Of a stretch of 64,000 nucleotides of DNA, positions 27,001-42,000 are shown one piece after another. The stretch's first letter is position 1; the number at the start of each line of letters is the position of its first letter. The stretch spans positions 19,812,125-19,876,124 of the forward strand of contig NC_079900.1 of the NCBI RefSeq assembly GCF_024868665.1. Direction: 5' to 3'. The notes under the pieces are model-generated. The model saw nothing but the letters and a program-made list of their open reading frames with translations. It did not search any database and was not told the origin of the DNA. Source of the stretch: Triplophysa rosa. Lineage: Eukaryota > Chordata > Actinopteri > Cypriniformes > Nemacheilidae. Both the position numbers and the translations under genes were made by a program.

Positions 27001-30000
27001 TGATTGAATTCGTTCCAATGTTAAAAAAATGTCTTCCGTAGTCACTACAGTAAACGTTGCTAAAATTACTAGACACTAGTGCTTTTAAATCTTACCACAG
27101 TAAATATTAAAGCATACTGCAGTATTTGCTAAAACTTATCCAATTATTACAGTTAATACTGCAAATATTGTAGTGTGCAGTATAATACAGTTCTATAATT
27201 ACAACATGTTTAATTTAGATCTGTGTATTAAGGAATTTTGGTCTATTTGGTCTATTTTGTAGATTTTAATTATGAGCATGACACAGCATCGCAATACTAC
27301 TTGGTATCGTGATATTTCATAAGGTATAGTATCGTAAGATATGGTTATGGTACCGTGACAACCCTACTCTTTACTTTATACAAAGTCTGCATTTTGATCC
27401 CTATATATATGACTTGGGGATCTCTCATAATGCAATACACTTTCTTGATTCTGGGGTGGAAGAAAGGTGGACACAGCTGAGCTGCGACACACTGTATGCA
27501 AATGTTCAGACGTCACCCAAATGTTGTTTTAAACTGCGTTACACCTTGTTCTTCAATGTCATAAAACTTCAACTCAAGATACGAGCCATTGTTAGATGAT
27601 GAGTCAGCAGGCACTACAGTCACTTCACAGACCCAGACAAAGAAGAGGAGACGATGTCTAGTTTATCTGGGGAGCATCTACTGTTCTTAATGGAGATAAA
27701 CACCAGTGGGCTCAACCCAAAGCATTCCAGTGTGGCATAAATTAAAAACAATTCCTCCAAAAGAGACTCTGATGTTACTTTCTAAACATGCCAATTGTTA
27801 AATGCTCTCCACTATTGCTCCTTCAAGCCTCCGGTGTAGCCACGGGGCGAGTCGGGTCGACCCACTGGGAAGGTAGGCTCAGCCCATCATTGTCTTCAGA
27901 AAACAATCAGGGGTGTCATTTTTTTGCTCTAGCCCTAAATCAAATTCATTTATGTTTATGTAATGTTTTTCGCTGCATTAAAATCATCATCCTTCATTGA
28001 AATGGTTCTGCTGCGGCTGAGCAGATGAATATAAAATGAACGTCTGTTCTCAGCCAAAAGACATTTATGAAGCTTTTTTTTTTTTTCATTTTGTTTAGTA
28101 AAACTGTTGTCTCTAAATGAACTTTAGGACATGTAGACACATGCTTAGAAACTTTTGGACAATACAATGATTCAAAAATACTCAAGAATTCACAGATGTC
28201 ATGTAATCCATAGTTTTTCTTTGGCCCATCCACCCAAAGTGTTTGAAACCGTTCTGCATTCTTCCCCCCCTGGTCCTCTGTCCCACAGCAAGCTTTATTT
28301 TAAGCCTGGCCCAGTTCTTTCAGTCTCTCACCATCTTGCGCTCCTGTTTGAGTTCCTGTAAGTATTTGGTGAGCTCGATGCAGATGTTCATCATCATGTT
28401 TTCAGCGATCAGCTCCCTCTGACCTGCATAGTCGTTCAGCTCATTTAGGATGTCCAGAAAAGCCTGGTGATTGGAGAACCTAAAAACATGTTCAACATAT
28501 GAAGAGATCACACAGAAGAGATGATACGTTGCTAGTTGACATGATGTGATGAAGATGATGTGTTTACATCCTCATTTAAAGGGATAATTCACCCCAAATT
28601 CTGTCATGAATTACTCACCTTTGAGTTGTTCCAAATCTGCACAATTTCCTTGTTGTGATGAACACAGAGGAAGATATTTGGAAGAATGCTTGAAACCAAA
28701 CAGTTCTTGGACCCCATTGACTATCATAGTAGGGAAAAGTACAATGGTAGTCAAAAGTGCTGCAGAACTGTTTGCTGTCCTACATTCTTATCAAATATCT
28801 TCTGTTGTGTTCAACAGAACAAACAAAATGTATAAAGTAATTTTTCCTACTATGGTAGTCAAGAACTGTTTGGTTACAAGCATTCTTCAAAATATCTTTC
28901 TCTATGTTCATCAGAACAAAGACATTTATACAGATTTGAAACCATTTAAGGGTAATTATCCCTTTAAAAAAATTAAAGCGGAAATTGGAAAAAAAAACAG
29001 TATCCTGCTTAATATTTTTTCTTACTAAAATATAAAGTACTCCTGAAATGACTCTTCTTCATTGTCCAAAACCATGTGGCCAGGGCAAATAATATGAATC
29101 AATAATATCTCTGCCCAGTTTTCATATGCCCATTTACATAAATTATGTGTTACAAATGATATTTTCTGTCATCTGTATTTCTGTGGCTGCTTTAAACGAT
29201 GCCTGATTTTCATGAGTGACTTCATTAGTTTAGCTTTCCAGAGGGAGAATACGGCAAGTAATTTGCACGTCTATGCGTTTGTTTGTTGAGCTCATGTGCG
29301 TTTGTTTGTAGTCGGCAACAATCCCATAGGTAACGCTGCTCAGTCGCCGTAGCAACATCAGACACAGCTCTGTGATCTGATTAAAATGACTGGGGATTTG
29401 TCAGATTTCTCATCTAACATTACACTGTTCAGGTTGGATAGATCACTTGTCATCTGTGAGGAAAAGCAGGATGTATTTGATGAAACGTGCAACATTACCT
29501 GCATTCCTGCTCCTCTTTGCTGCCTCGTTTAGGGCTGTATTTCTTGGTTAAATTTCTAGAAACCAGATAAAAAGATTTGGATTTGAAAAATCACTGCCTG
29601 ATGCATCAGTTGCATCACAATAATGATATTTGCAAGTGGACAAGTTTCAAATGGCAAAAGGTGGAAGAACAAGCCCTGCAGGTGACCGTGAAGCATTTAC
29701 ATGAGTTATTGCATAAACATTTGCTTCTAAACAAAGACATCAGTGTTTTAGGCATGTCAAAGAGAAGTGTATTGCTGTAATAATATAGCTATATTTAGTA
29801 TTGATCTACGGTCACTTAAAGGTGCGATACGCGATTTCTGAAAACCACACACACTACTACTCAAAAGAAACACGCCCCTCCCTGCATTGCTCCCCCCCTC
29901 AAAGTATAGAATGTGCTACACAGCCATGAAATGATCATGTCTTTATCATAGCTGACACCATGCAAAATAATAATTCAAATGAAGAACAACCAAAGACATA

Positions 30001-33000
30001 TAAATAGGGTTGGGTACCGAAACCCGGTGCCGTACCTATATATCCGGTATGTAACTGGACCGAATCAAAACGCAGATTTCGGTGCCACTTAAATGCTGAC
30101 TTACTGAGCGTTCCCACCAGAGGCAACTTGCGTAACTTGCATAAAACTTGAATAAAGGCCCGTTCAGATTGCGGTACATGCGAAAAAGCGAAACGAATAC
30201 CCGACGAACCAAGTTTTCATATCAAAGATGAAACGAATGTTCGCTCTCTTCTATTTGACGCTCGCACGGTAGATGGCGCTGATGGAGAATACATTTCACG
30301 CCTAAACATTAGGTGGCGCTCAACCGCTATTCAGGCTTCGGCTGCTGAGAAGAAGAAAAGCTTAAAGCTTAGCACGTAGCAATACAGGCTACTAGTACTG
30401 TTTGCTTTACGTACTTACAACAGCAGAACAAGAAATGCATTTCTCCAGCAGCAGCGAAGATGAGTTTATTGTTTTTTGCCTGAATGAGCAAAGGAAGTGA
30501 AAAAGACGATACTGGGTTCACCCTATTTTTGAGAAGAGAGAAGAGCATGGGGAGTTTAATAGATTGATCCAGGAGTTAAAGCTGTACCACGATTGTTTTC
30601 ATCGTTACTTCAGGACGATGATCTGGGTGTTAATTAGTTACCAAATGGCATTTGCATTGCAGCTGTACTATTTAAACAGTTGTAAAATATGTGTACACTT
30701 GACTTGATGTTTGTTTACATGTTCCTGTGCTTTCTGTCCTGTGCTTTTTACTCTGACTGCATGTTTAGGCATATACTGTAATTATACTTATTCGTTATAC
30801 ATACTGTCAGTTTTTAAATAAATACACAAATAATATAAACTATGGTCAGCATTTAGTTGTAGCTGGAGGGTAAACAGTAAACACTTATAACATCTTTCTA
30901 GCAATGTTATTGTCCAAGCTCATTTCACATTCACTTAAAACTTTAATTGTGAATTTATTGTGTATTTTTTTCATTTAATAAATATTTTTTAATTGGACAT
31001 ATTGTACGTTAATGTCATCCACCGGTGTTTGGTGGCTCTTTTTTAAAAGTTTCGATTTAGGCACCGGTACCGTTTTAAAAGTATCGATTTGGCACAGGTA
31101 TCGAAAAAACCCAAACGATACCAAATCCTACATATAACAGATTTTTTTCAACAAACACAGAACAGATGTTTTGCAAATAAGCACAAAATATATTGTTTAG
31201 GTGTCGATTTACATTTTTAACGGCGTTTCTCAGAAATCACATACTGCACCTTTAACCTGCAATTAATAAAAGGTCTCTGCACAAAATAAAACAAACTATA
31301 ACACTGTCCAACCAAAATGTCTCAAACCTTAACTTAAGGCTGTTTCTTCTAAACAAAAAGCATACAGCATACAGAGGCAAAAGTTATGGATTGCAGCTTT
31401 GAAAATTTTGGTTGTGTTTTTTTTAAATAAGTTTTGGTCACTAGTACTAGGACTACACAATAAACAAACAAAAAACTCCTATATAATCGCCTCTATTTTT
31501 GAACATGTTATTGAAGTTCAGAACATAAATGTCAAGTGTTTCATCTTTTAAATGATGCATAGTTTGTAATAGTTGATTAAATGATAATGTATAACGAAGG
31601 TAATAAATATGCAGACACTATAAAAAACACATTTTCCATGAGCTCATGGGCCCTGTGCATGTTAAGGGGTTAAAATACTGTATCATAAATGTGCATATCA
31701 CAATGGTTTGCAATAACATTTGTTTTTATGTACTGCAACAGTAAAACAAGGCAGTTCATAAGTTGCAATGATGCTTTCTTCTCCGAGAAAGACTATGAAA
31801 CATTTAAGTTGGCTATGCAATTTTCAGTTTTTAGATGTTGTATTACAAACTTACAGTATTATTGTATCGCATCACGAATATGGTATTATTTAGGGGGTTT
31901 CTGCATACTGTATCACATTTGCCTTTATATGGTGCAGCTCTAGTCACTACCTAAGTTCTATATTTCCATTTTCATTTATGTTGTTTAATACCATTAATTA
32001 CTTTCCACTGTTCTAAAATGTGAAAAATAGCAAAAAGTATATGTACGCACTTTTATTGTATTAAGGCTGCTTTAACTTTAACATTTCTAATTTTGGAACA
32101 ACACAAGATTTAAGAAACAGGGACAGAACTATTATTAACTACTAGTTTGGTTAAAAAACTTGATGCATTTTGTGTTATCTTTGCACAGGAGGGGAGGTAG
32201 ATCATGACACTAGTAACCATCAAGGTCATGGACTCAGTTGCACTGCAAGTGGCATCTGCCAAGCGTATGAATGTAAAATGTAAATGTACTGACAAATGCT
32301 TTCACTGTATCCACATCCCTAAAGTCATATGTTCGTCTGCTCCCACTTCCTCTCTCTCTCTTCTCTCTCTCTCTCTGTGTAGTAAGCAGAACATGAAGCA
32401 GTGTGGTAGAGCTGCCAAACACACACAGATTAGCGTGAGAATCAAGCGAGTGTCAAGGCCTGGCGTTGAATGAGCCACCGAGCAGACATGCGGGTATGCG
32501 CTTATCCTCTGGTCCAAAGCAAACACTAACGCTCTGAGATGCAGACATGTTCTGTTCTGTTCCAAACAAGTCACAAGACCCATTCATTTCACAATTAGCC
32601 AAAGCTCTGCAAGAACACGCACGCTGCAGGTCCACACATGTGCGTGTAGCATACACTCTACGCAGCTGCACTGACCCCATACTCAAATCACTCACCGTAA
32701 CTGCTTTGCATAGTTTTGTTCAATCTCTGTTCGCTCCTTCACAAACTTCACGTATTTCTCCACCAGGTCCAGCCCATATTGTGTATGTTTGTCAATGATG
32801 TCATATTGGTCCTGCAGGTAACACAAAAACAAGACACAGGTCAATGCTGACTTTAAAAACAAATGCGCAAAGCTAGACTGGTGTACAATAGGGCTGGGCA
32901 AAAAAAATAAAAAAATTGATTAATCTGTTTTTAAAAGGCGGTCGATTCAACATCGATTATCAAAAGCTGTGAATCGATTTTTTTTTCTTTCATATTTCCG

Positions 33001-36000
33001 CAAGTACTAAATATTCATTAACATGAATGTTATCCTCTAGATGTCACTTTTCTTTTTACAACGGGTGGATGTTAGAGAGTCGGACTCGTGACCAAAAGGT
33101 TGCCGGTTCGATTCCCAGGGCCGGCGGTTAACGACTGAGGTGCCCTTGAGCAAGGCACCTTACCCCTACTTGCTCCCCGGGCGCTGCAGTGATAGCTGCC
33201 CACTGCTCCGGGTGTACGTGTGCAGGGTTCGTACACATTTTTACCAATACATTTCCATGACTTTTCCATGACTTCTCCATTACTTTCGAGGCAAAATTCA
33301 TGACCCATAAACTCTGAGCCAATGTAGTTAGTCTTCACCTCACTTCCGTCCCACAGCCTAACGTGCATGTCTAACTGTTTCGTCTATAAGTAATGATTCA
33401 GGCTTTCGTCGAATAACATCACATACGCTCTTTGCTTCGATATGTTTGACAAAGTTAGTTTTTTAAAATAAGGAGCCAGTCCAAACGTGGAAATATACGA
33501 ACATTTACGTTCGCCGCATGCAAATCTGGCAGCTATCTTGCTGTCGGGAAACATATCAGGAAACACTTGCCTTATATCTTCACACGACTTGTAATAGTGA
33601 GAATTAGCCACATTTAGTGCCCACAATACCTTTGCAGTTAGGGCTTCGTTTCTTGACACAGCATCCGAAATGGTCCCTTGTTTGATGGAGGACTTAAGTG
33701 AAGCACCGCAGCTGGCTGTGGGTGTCATGGCGTTCCTCGGATTAAAAAACCCGGTGATGGTGTTCAAAGTTTCTTTGTGCGCAATGGCAGACTGGTGCTT
33801 CGCGCCTTTAGCGTGGCTACTTAACACTGCCTCTCCCATGTTCGAAATGTCAAAAAAAATTAGCAGAGTCGACATTTTGCACATCCTGGATGATGACCTC
33901 TTTCAAGCCATATATTATACTTATCTGAATGAAGCCAAGCATTATTAAATCGGCATTTTCCTGGAATTTTCTAAATTTTGAGACATTTTTTGAGACATTT
34001 ACGTTTACGTTACGTTGCTGGCTGCAGCAAGGGCCCTCTCGCAGTGAGCACTCCATCTGCTTTGCCTGTTCGCAAGATCGCCTGATTTACCAATTAGTTA
34101 AAATTAGCAATTAAACATATTTTATTTTTTACAGGTATTCTTTGGACAACTTCCATGACTTTTCCAAAACTTTTTTGGTTTATTCGTTTTCCAACACTTT
34201 TTCGGACCTGGAAAGTTCGATTTTAAAATTTCATAACTTTTCCAGGTTTTTCATGACCGTACGAACCCTGCGTGTGTTCACGACTTGCTGTGCGTGTGTT
34301 CACTACTCTCTGGATGGGTTAAAAGCAGAGGTCACATTTCGGGTATGGGTCACCATATCTGACTAATAGGTCACTTTCACTTTTTTCTTTTCACTTTTTC
34401 ACTTCCTTGCTTAATTAACTTGTTTCTGACTATGTGCAATCCCCTGGGATCGAACCCATGGCCTAGGCGTTGCTAGCACCATGCTCTAACCACTGAGCCA
34501 CAGGAAAACTCTTATGCACACCTCTTCTGTGAACTACGGCACTTTCATCAGTAGGAAGTACTGCTCAATCTAAAATCATTACGAGATTAAAGGGGTCATA
34601 TGGTGCGAATACGTGTTTTTCTGTGTCTTTGGTGTGTTATAAGTTGCCCATGCATGTATTAGACACGTAAAATTGCAAAAATTAAAGTGTGGGAACAAAA
34701 GATGCATTCTATCTAAAAGCGAATGCTCACCCAGACCTGCCTGAAACGCCTCGTGTAACCACACCCCCACAAATCTACGTCAGTTCGTGGTATGACTTGA
34801 CTAAGACCACCCAAATGTATACGCAAGTAAGGTGGACGTACCTGTAAATCTCATTGTATCGTCGCCGCCGCAGCCACGTCATGTTCATTTTCCGGATCAG
34901 ATTCGGGCTCGAATTGATATAAGGAAGTACCGATGACATTTTATCACCTACAATTGTCAGTACATTTGCTTTGGATCCTGATGTTCCGAATATGGTAAAA
35001 GGTGTTACATTTCCATCACACGCTTGCAGTATTCGACCAATCACTATGCACGAAAAACATCCAAACATGCACGGTATGTGGAAAATACAGCGTTTTTGAA
35101 CCTTAAATGGTGTATAAACATTGCATTACATCTAAAACAAACCATAATATTTGTTTTAGCCCTTTCATTTGACCCCTTTAAATCGCTAATAACGTGCACT
35201 TGAAAAAGCAACACTCGTCAAACATCATCATCAAACAGCGCTTGACATTAAGCACTGTCATGTGGTTGTCCTTCGGACAAGTAAATTTGTCATTCACTTG
35301 TCCGAGTACAAATATTACTTGTCCGAAGATAAAAAAAAATGATTTCATTTGAAATGTCAATATAATTGTTTCGGGTCCTAATTGGTCGAGTTTGCTTAGT
35401 TTTACCTAGTGTCCACTACGGCCACCTAAATTTGTTAATACTCTCCATGATTGCTATAGAACAAAGGCAAGCAGTAATTATTATTAGTGTCAGGGCTGTA
35501 CCTTAACTTTTTTTGCACACAGCACTGTGCTACAGAGGCCAAACAGTTGTAGCACAAGTATAAAATGTCTGTTGTCATCATTAACTGACAAAAGACATTA
35601 ATGTTACATACAGATGGATAAATTAGTAGGGGTGGGAGAAAAAAAATCGACTCGCAATGAATATCGATTCAAAATGCTAGCGATTCGAATCGATTCACAA
35701 ATTTCAAAAATATTTTTTTTACATGTTACTTAATATAATAACGTGACGTCTTTGGAACAAAATAAGGCGGAAGTCAACTGCAAGAGCGGTGCAGCACCCG
35801 GACCTTTTACAGAGTGGACACCTCACGCGCAAGCACAGCGGAGCATACAGGAGCAGTAGAGAAAGAGAGAAAACCAAATACATTCTGCCCTGTAGGTCTA
35901 AACTGCAATATAAACGGAACACATTTTTAGGATGGTCTTTCTCTGCATCTGCTCTGTGCAGTGAGTGAGCGGCAGGGAGAAACAGCACATTCAATTTACT

Positions 36001-39000
36001 ATACGGCAGCTGACTTGTCATATAAATTAGGGCCATATATTTTTTTTGTTTAATTAAATTTGTTTTACTCTTTCTAAGTTCTGTGTATTTCCATTTTTTT
36101 ACTACGGTATACAATAGAGGTATATTTGTCCACATAAATTACATTACATTTACATTTACTCATTTGGCAGATGCTTTTATCCAAAGCGACTTACAAGTAG
36201 GCGAGCATATAAACATTACTGTAGTATGCTACAGCAGGGTTTTTCCTGCATTGAGAAATTGGAGGCGGCCGCCTCCGTCAAATGTCGTGCCGCCTCAGAC
36301 TCTCGCCAAAATTATGTTGTGTGTCTTCACAAGAAATGCTGCGTGCATTTAACAGACTGTCATTTGTAACTGCAGTTGCGTCTTTATGCCACAGTGGAGG
36401 CGCTGTTTCGTTATCAGCACACAGAGGCGCTAAAAAGAGTTGCAGAACAAGAGCCGGCTGTTTGTTTTGCATCCAAGTACGTTTCATTTCTTTAAATTTA
36501 TTAAATTAACATGACTGAGTGAATGAGCTTTGCTCATTTAGAAAGACTGGTTAATTCAGTTGGCTATTGTGGGCTTAAAAGTAGTTGAAAATGATAAAAA
36601 AAAGCTTTATTTGATTAAAAAAAATTCTGTTTGGTTGAATAAAAGTAATGTTTTATATAACTTAATAATTGTCATTTTCATCTAATTTATTAGAACTTTT
36701 AAAATGTCAAAGTCACTATGGTTAAGCCACTTAAAGGTACGGTAGGCCTACTTGTGTGTGTACGAAATCAGGATGGCACCACCTCCGCCTCATTTCGAGC
36801 CAGGAAAAAACCCTGTACAGTGATATTTACTATAGTAAACTGCAGTAAAATTCCTAGATACTATAGTGTTATTGAACCTTACTATAGTATACTACAGTTT
36901 ATCAATTTACTACAAGGGTACTACTGAGCGTTCAAGTTAACAGGACTTTTATTTATTACATTTAAATGAACTGTAATAAATTAATTAATTAAATCAATCT
37001 AAGAACATTTTGGTATATAAGATATAGAATTATAATGGGAGATTGTTACCATGAAATAAAATTACTCATTCCGTGAAATAGATTTTTGGTCATTCCGCCC
37101 ACCGCTACGCTTGATTATTGTCACACACAAACAAGCACAACCACGACAAATGTACCTATGTCTAATGTACCTATTCTTATTATTCTAAGCACAGACCCAT
37201 TTTTTCGTAGCACTGTTATTACGGTTATTTTTTTTTTTTTTCAAGTTACTTGTCTGGTCGGGCAAGTAAAATTCTCTCACTTAACAATACTAACATTCAC
37301 TTGTCCCGGACAAGCGGTAATGTTGAGCCCTGATTATAAACATACTTTATTATCATGAAAATACCTGAAAAGGTTTGAAGAACAGCAATAGAATATGACC
37401 ATTGGCATGGCATTTTACGTTTGTAAATCGTTCTTCTTCTGTTTCCCATATTCAGAGTTTCTGTGCGAGAGCGCCCTCTGGCTTTTGGATGTGGCAGTAT
37501 TTAACCATAATCTATTGAGAAACTGAGCATAAAATTACACAATATATCATCCCAGCCCTAAGTAAACCATAGAATTTTATGGTTTTCCTACAAAAAACAA
37601 CATAAAACTATGGTCACTAAAGTTAAACCAAGGTTAATTTTAAGGGTAAAGGATAGGCAGGGGCACAGTCCACCAGACAGTGATCGCGTGCATTTCATAC
37701 AAAGCACCTTGAAAAAGTTGAATAACAAATATTTAACAAATTAACTTCAAATAACGTTTTATTGGACAAAAATATCAAAGACTTTTCTGAGAGAGATTTA
37801 ACATACTGTCACGATTATGAAATTTGGCAGATGATTAATTGACTAATAAATAATTGCAATTATGGTGATTAATTGTCTGTTACAGCAGTTAAGAATTCAT
37901 TTTACCTTTTCTAATGTGTTGCAATGTCGTGTTGCATCTGTCGAGGTAATCGATTTAGGGCTGTCAAACAATTATTTGCGACTAATCGTATGCAAAATAA
38001 ACATTTTTTACAGATATATACATACATTTAAAAAATATTTACACGTGTACATTCATTTTAAGATTTCTATATAATTTACATCATATTTAAATTTTAATAT
38101 ATTTAAAAAAAATCTTAAAATTATACATGCTTGTGTTTGTATTTATACATACATAATTACTATACACATATATTATGTAAAAGTTTTACTTTGCATACAA
38201 CTAGGCTCGAATAATCGTTTGACAGCCCTAAATCGCTTAGACTTATTGTTCCAGTCCTAATGTATTTAGTGAAGAAAATGTTTCTTTGTGAAAAAAATGT
38301 GTTCATAACCAAAACAAATCACTATAAAGTGACTATACAGTAAATCCTGACTGTAAAAAAGCACATAAACTAAAACTGGGATGACAATGGTGTCATCCGC
38401 CTCCTACTTTAAATAAATGTCTCACTCATCAAGGTGTGCAATATTAATTGTGGCTATCTAAAATAATTGTGATCATGCCATTATTTAATCATCGTGACAG
38501 CCCTTATTTATTGCTGCGAGTATGAGTAACAAGCTAAAACCTTCTCGAGAATTTGTGTCTCTATATTTATCCCCTTTTATCACTTCTAGACCCCACTTAC
38601 AGACTACCAGCCCGTGCTGACCCACCCATCTCATCTCATCTCTGAACACTCAAGGTTGTGATAATAATACATGTAGGGCTGATGATGTGTTGCCTTACAG
38701 TACAACATATAGATTCACTGCCTGCTCACAACCTCTGACCCTTAGTAACATTATCTGTGGGAGGCAGGGGGTTCCTCAGGGCTGTAAACTCATCCTGTCA
38801 TAAGCGTTCCAGCAGACAGGACACAGGAAGTGGAAGTCGTCCCCACTTCCTGCTGTATTTCAACACAGCTCAACCAAAATATGAATATCACATGCCAGTT
38901 CCTTTGGCACACCCAGAAAAACCACACACACACACAGACAGACAGAGGGACTCATTTGTCCAACATTTGTCAGCATGTTCTCTGAAAAAACTTTTCGAAA

Positions 39001-42000
39001 CAGTTCTGAAATGAAAGAGAAATCTAGCTCTGCTGTCTTTACCCCAGTTCCTTATTTGGTGGGGCTATTTCAAGTACAGGCCTGAGCGTTTGAGAGTAAT
39101 GATGATATCTGGAAATGCCCCCCCCCAGCACTATAGTACCTCTATCTATCGCCTGGACATACACATGCGTTTTGAAGTGGGAAGGAGGGAGGTGCCTTTG
39201 GGATGACATTCCTAACAAGCCGTGCCATGTCGCTGACTCCACCTCCTCTCTCCTCAAAATGGAGGATATTAATATAGAACAAGAAAATAATTCCCTACCC
39301 CCTCACAACCTACTCGCTGGGAAAAATAGAGCGCTTTTCAACTTCATTCAAAACAACGTCACGTGAGGCAGTTGTTCATGCAGACGCTAAAGACAATGTG
39401 GACATACTTGTTTGTGTGCATCTTTGTATGATGATCATTTACATAACACATCAACTTTGGTTAGCAGTGACAACCAAGAATGACAATGTGGTAAATAAAG
39501 AAAAATTCCATCATAGTTCCTCCCATATCTCTTTGCATTGTCATATTACTTTGGTGAAAATGACTCAAACGTTCTCTAGTGTGAGGTAGAAAACACACAT
39601 TTTCATTACTGCGTTTAAGTAAAGAACATCATCCTTCCTCATGAAAATAAAGCATGATTTTATATATATATATATAGTAAAACTATAGTTACCATGTTTT
39701 TGGGCATGTTGATACTTACTTGTATTATGTTTTACTAAAAATTGTATGGTTAAACTGTGGTTACTGTACCAAGACCATGGAAAATGTATGGTAACTATAG
39801 TTTTATCCTTATGAACATATGATTATAAATGACTACAAGTACTAAATACATAAAAATACTTTACAAAAATGCTACACGGTATCGTTTAAACAACATTTTC
39901 AACTGAAAACGGGGGACCGAAACGAGTGTCAAAGTGGAAGATTTTGAAAATGACAGCGTTGTCGTCTCCTGTAAACTGAGAAAACGTTGATGTCAAGTCA
40001 AGTCAAAGTTTATTTATAAAGCACTTTTTAAAAAACACCACGTGTTTAACAAAGTGCTGTACATGCAGAGTATAATTATCAATAATAAAACCGGTCAATA
40101 GAAAAACAATAAATCAATACATGGAAGCAGCTCTCACAGTGTCAAATGCCAAACTGTAAATAAGTTTTAAGACTAGATTTGAAAACAACAAGTGTCTGGG
40201 CCTGTTTAATGTAGAGGGGCAAGCTATTCCAGAGCTTCGGGGCCGCCACTGCAAATGCCCGGTCAGCCCTACTCTTTAGCTTAGTCTAAGGGGCAGCCAA
40301 AAGCAAGTGGTCAGCAGACCTACTGTAAGAGCTCTTAGTGGAGCATACGGCTTAATTAAGTCGGACAAATATTTAGGGGCTAAACCATTGAGAGATTTAA
40401 AGACAAAAACTAAAATCTTAAATGGACCGGTATTCAGTGAAGAGAGACGAGAACAGGGGTAATATGTTCCCGCTTTCATGTGCCAGTCAACAGGCGTGCA
40501 GCCGCATTCTGGACCATCTGCAATCTGGAAATGGAAGCCTGACTAACGCCTATACAGTATATAGGCTATTACAGTAGTCCAGGCGAGTCGAAATAAAAAT
40601 ATGTAAAATTCTTTCTAGTCTTTAGGAGACAGGAAAGATGTCATGCACATGCGTATTACATGTTCAGTCATGGGCATGCACGAGTATTCCCTATGGCGGC
40701 ATATGGTGGTGTGTGTCTGCTACTCAATAACTCAATACTAATTAACGTTTCTCCAGCAAAGTGTAGATTTACTGCACTTTATTTACACACACCAAACTCT
40801 AAAAACACACATATGCAAACAAAGGATATTAAAAAGCACTTTTGGGTAAACCTGGACAGGCGCGTGCGTGCAGGCACATAGTGTTTCTTTACAAAGTGAC
40901 ATCGCTATCCACTGGCCTGGCATGTACAATACAGCATTTTTATTCGTTTTCGTGGATCGTTTTGACAACGGTGTCATGTATACGTAAACCTTTTCAAAAA
41001 CGCTTCCGTTTTTAACTACATCAGTGTTGTGTAAACGTACCCTAAGGCTGCAGGCAATTGGGGGCAGAAGTTTTAAACGTATTGGCATGCAAATAATGTC
41101 ACAATGCAAATCATTTCAGTGATCTTATCAATGGGCTCCTAATCTTCCTTGTCTTTTGATTTTGGGATGAAATAAACCAGACATTTCTTGGACAATTTTG
41201 GTGAGAATCTCCCAGAAAGATACCATGAATTTAGCTATGACACAACACACACTAGATCCGCATCAGCGGAGACTCAAAACAAATTCACACCAACCGCTAT
41301 CATCACAATCTTTAAACAAGCAGAGATCCCCTTTGACAACCACTGAAGCTATGAAAACAAGTCTGGGCATAATGTACAGCAGGGTTCCTCTTATCTGTAG
41401 CACTGTATTCAGCCTGGTCTTGAACTTCTACCCCCTTCATTGACTCCTCCTTCCCAAAGTGCACTGCAAAACTATTGTCCCAGCCTAGAGCAACAGGGTA
41501 CCACCACGACAGTGCACAGAAACACGCTACCGGTGTTCGTCATGCTATAATGACTTTAATAAGGAGCCTGCTGCGCTGGATTTTTGAGACATGTAGAAAG
41601 AATTCATACCAATAAATATAGAAATCACTCAGCCTCTTACCAAGCGGCAGGAGGGAATCTTGCATAGAGATGCTAAAAAATAGCTTACGCATTACAAGCA
41701 AGGAGTGGACAGATGCCCACGTGAAGCCATGGGAACGGCACCTGATGACTAAAACACCCACACCAGGTTAGACAGCTCAGAGCGACAGTAATCCAGGGTT
41801 TACCAACATCCCCGCCCTGTCCCTGTACTCATTATCACACCGTGCTAGTCATTCAAATCGTTTAACCGCAGACATGCCTACACTTTCCACTAGGGATGCA
41901 CCGATATGTAAATTTTGGTCGATGACGATAACTAGGGCTGTTACGATTATTAAATAATCGTCTCATCGCGATGGTTTCAGATCATCGCAATTATTGCACA

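Larger units (their letters stand above)
29816..31255. mobile_element. TTAA-flanked element split by a hAT insertion
   Basis: Left end TTAAAGGTGCGATACGCGAT and right end ATCACATACTGCACCTTTAA are inverse and both carry TTAA. The middle is occupied by the hAT-type element 30005-31130. Confidence 0.7.
33066..34400 (+). mobile_element. tRNA-derived SINE interrupted by a DNA element
   Basis: Left part has a tRNA-like head with B-box GGTTCGATTCC (in GTTGCCGGTTCGATTCCCAG), followed by TGCCCTTGAGCAAGGCACCT and the GCTCCGGG block. The tail resumes at 34271. The same SINE, uninterrupted and on the other strand, is at 53757-54030. The insertion 33223-34270 lies between the halves. Confidence 0.75.
35215..37334. 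mobile_element. fragmented DNA element with nested insertions
   Basis: ACTTGTCCGAAG / CTTGTCCGAGTAC blocks near 35265-35335 and CTTGTCCCGGACAAGCGG near 37300 belong to one family with a TCAGGGCTCAACATT-type end. A SINE piece (36134-36230) and a MITE (36235-36815) lie between. Boundaries uncertain. Confidence 0.35.

Noticed and set aside
34430..34512. Functional tRNA gene
   Set aside because: A- and B-box-like segments exist, but the acceptor ends do not pair and the T-stem is mismatched; fits a SINE head.
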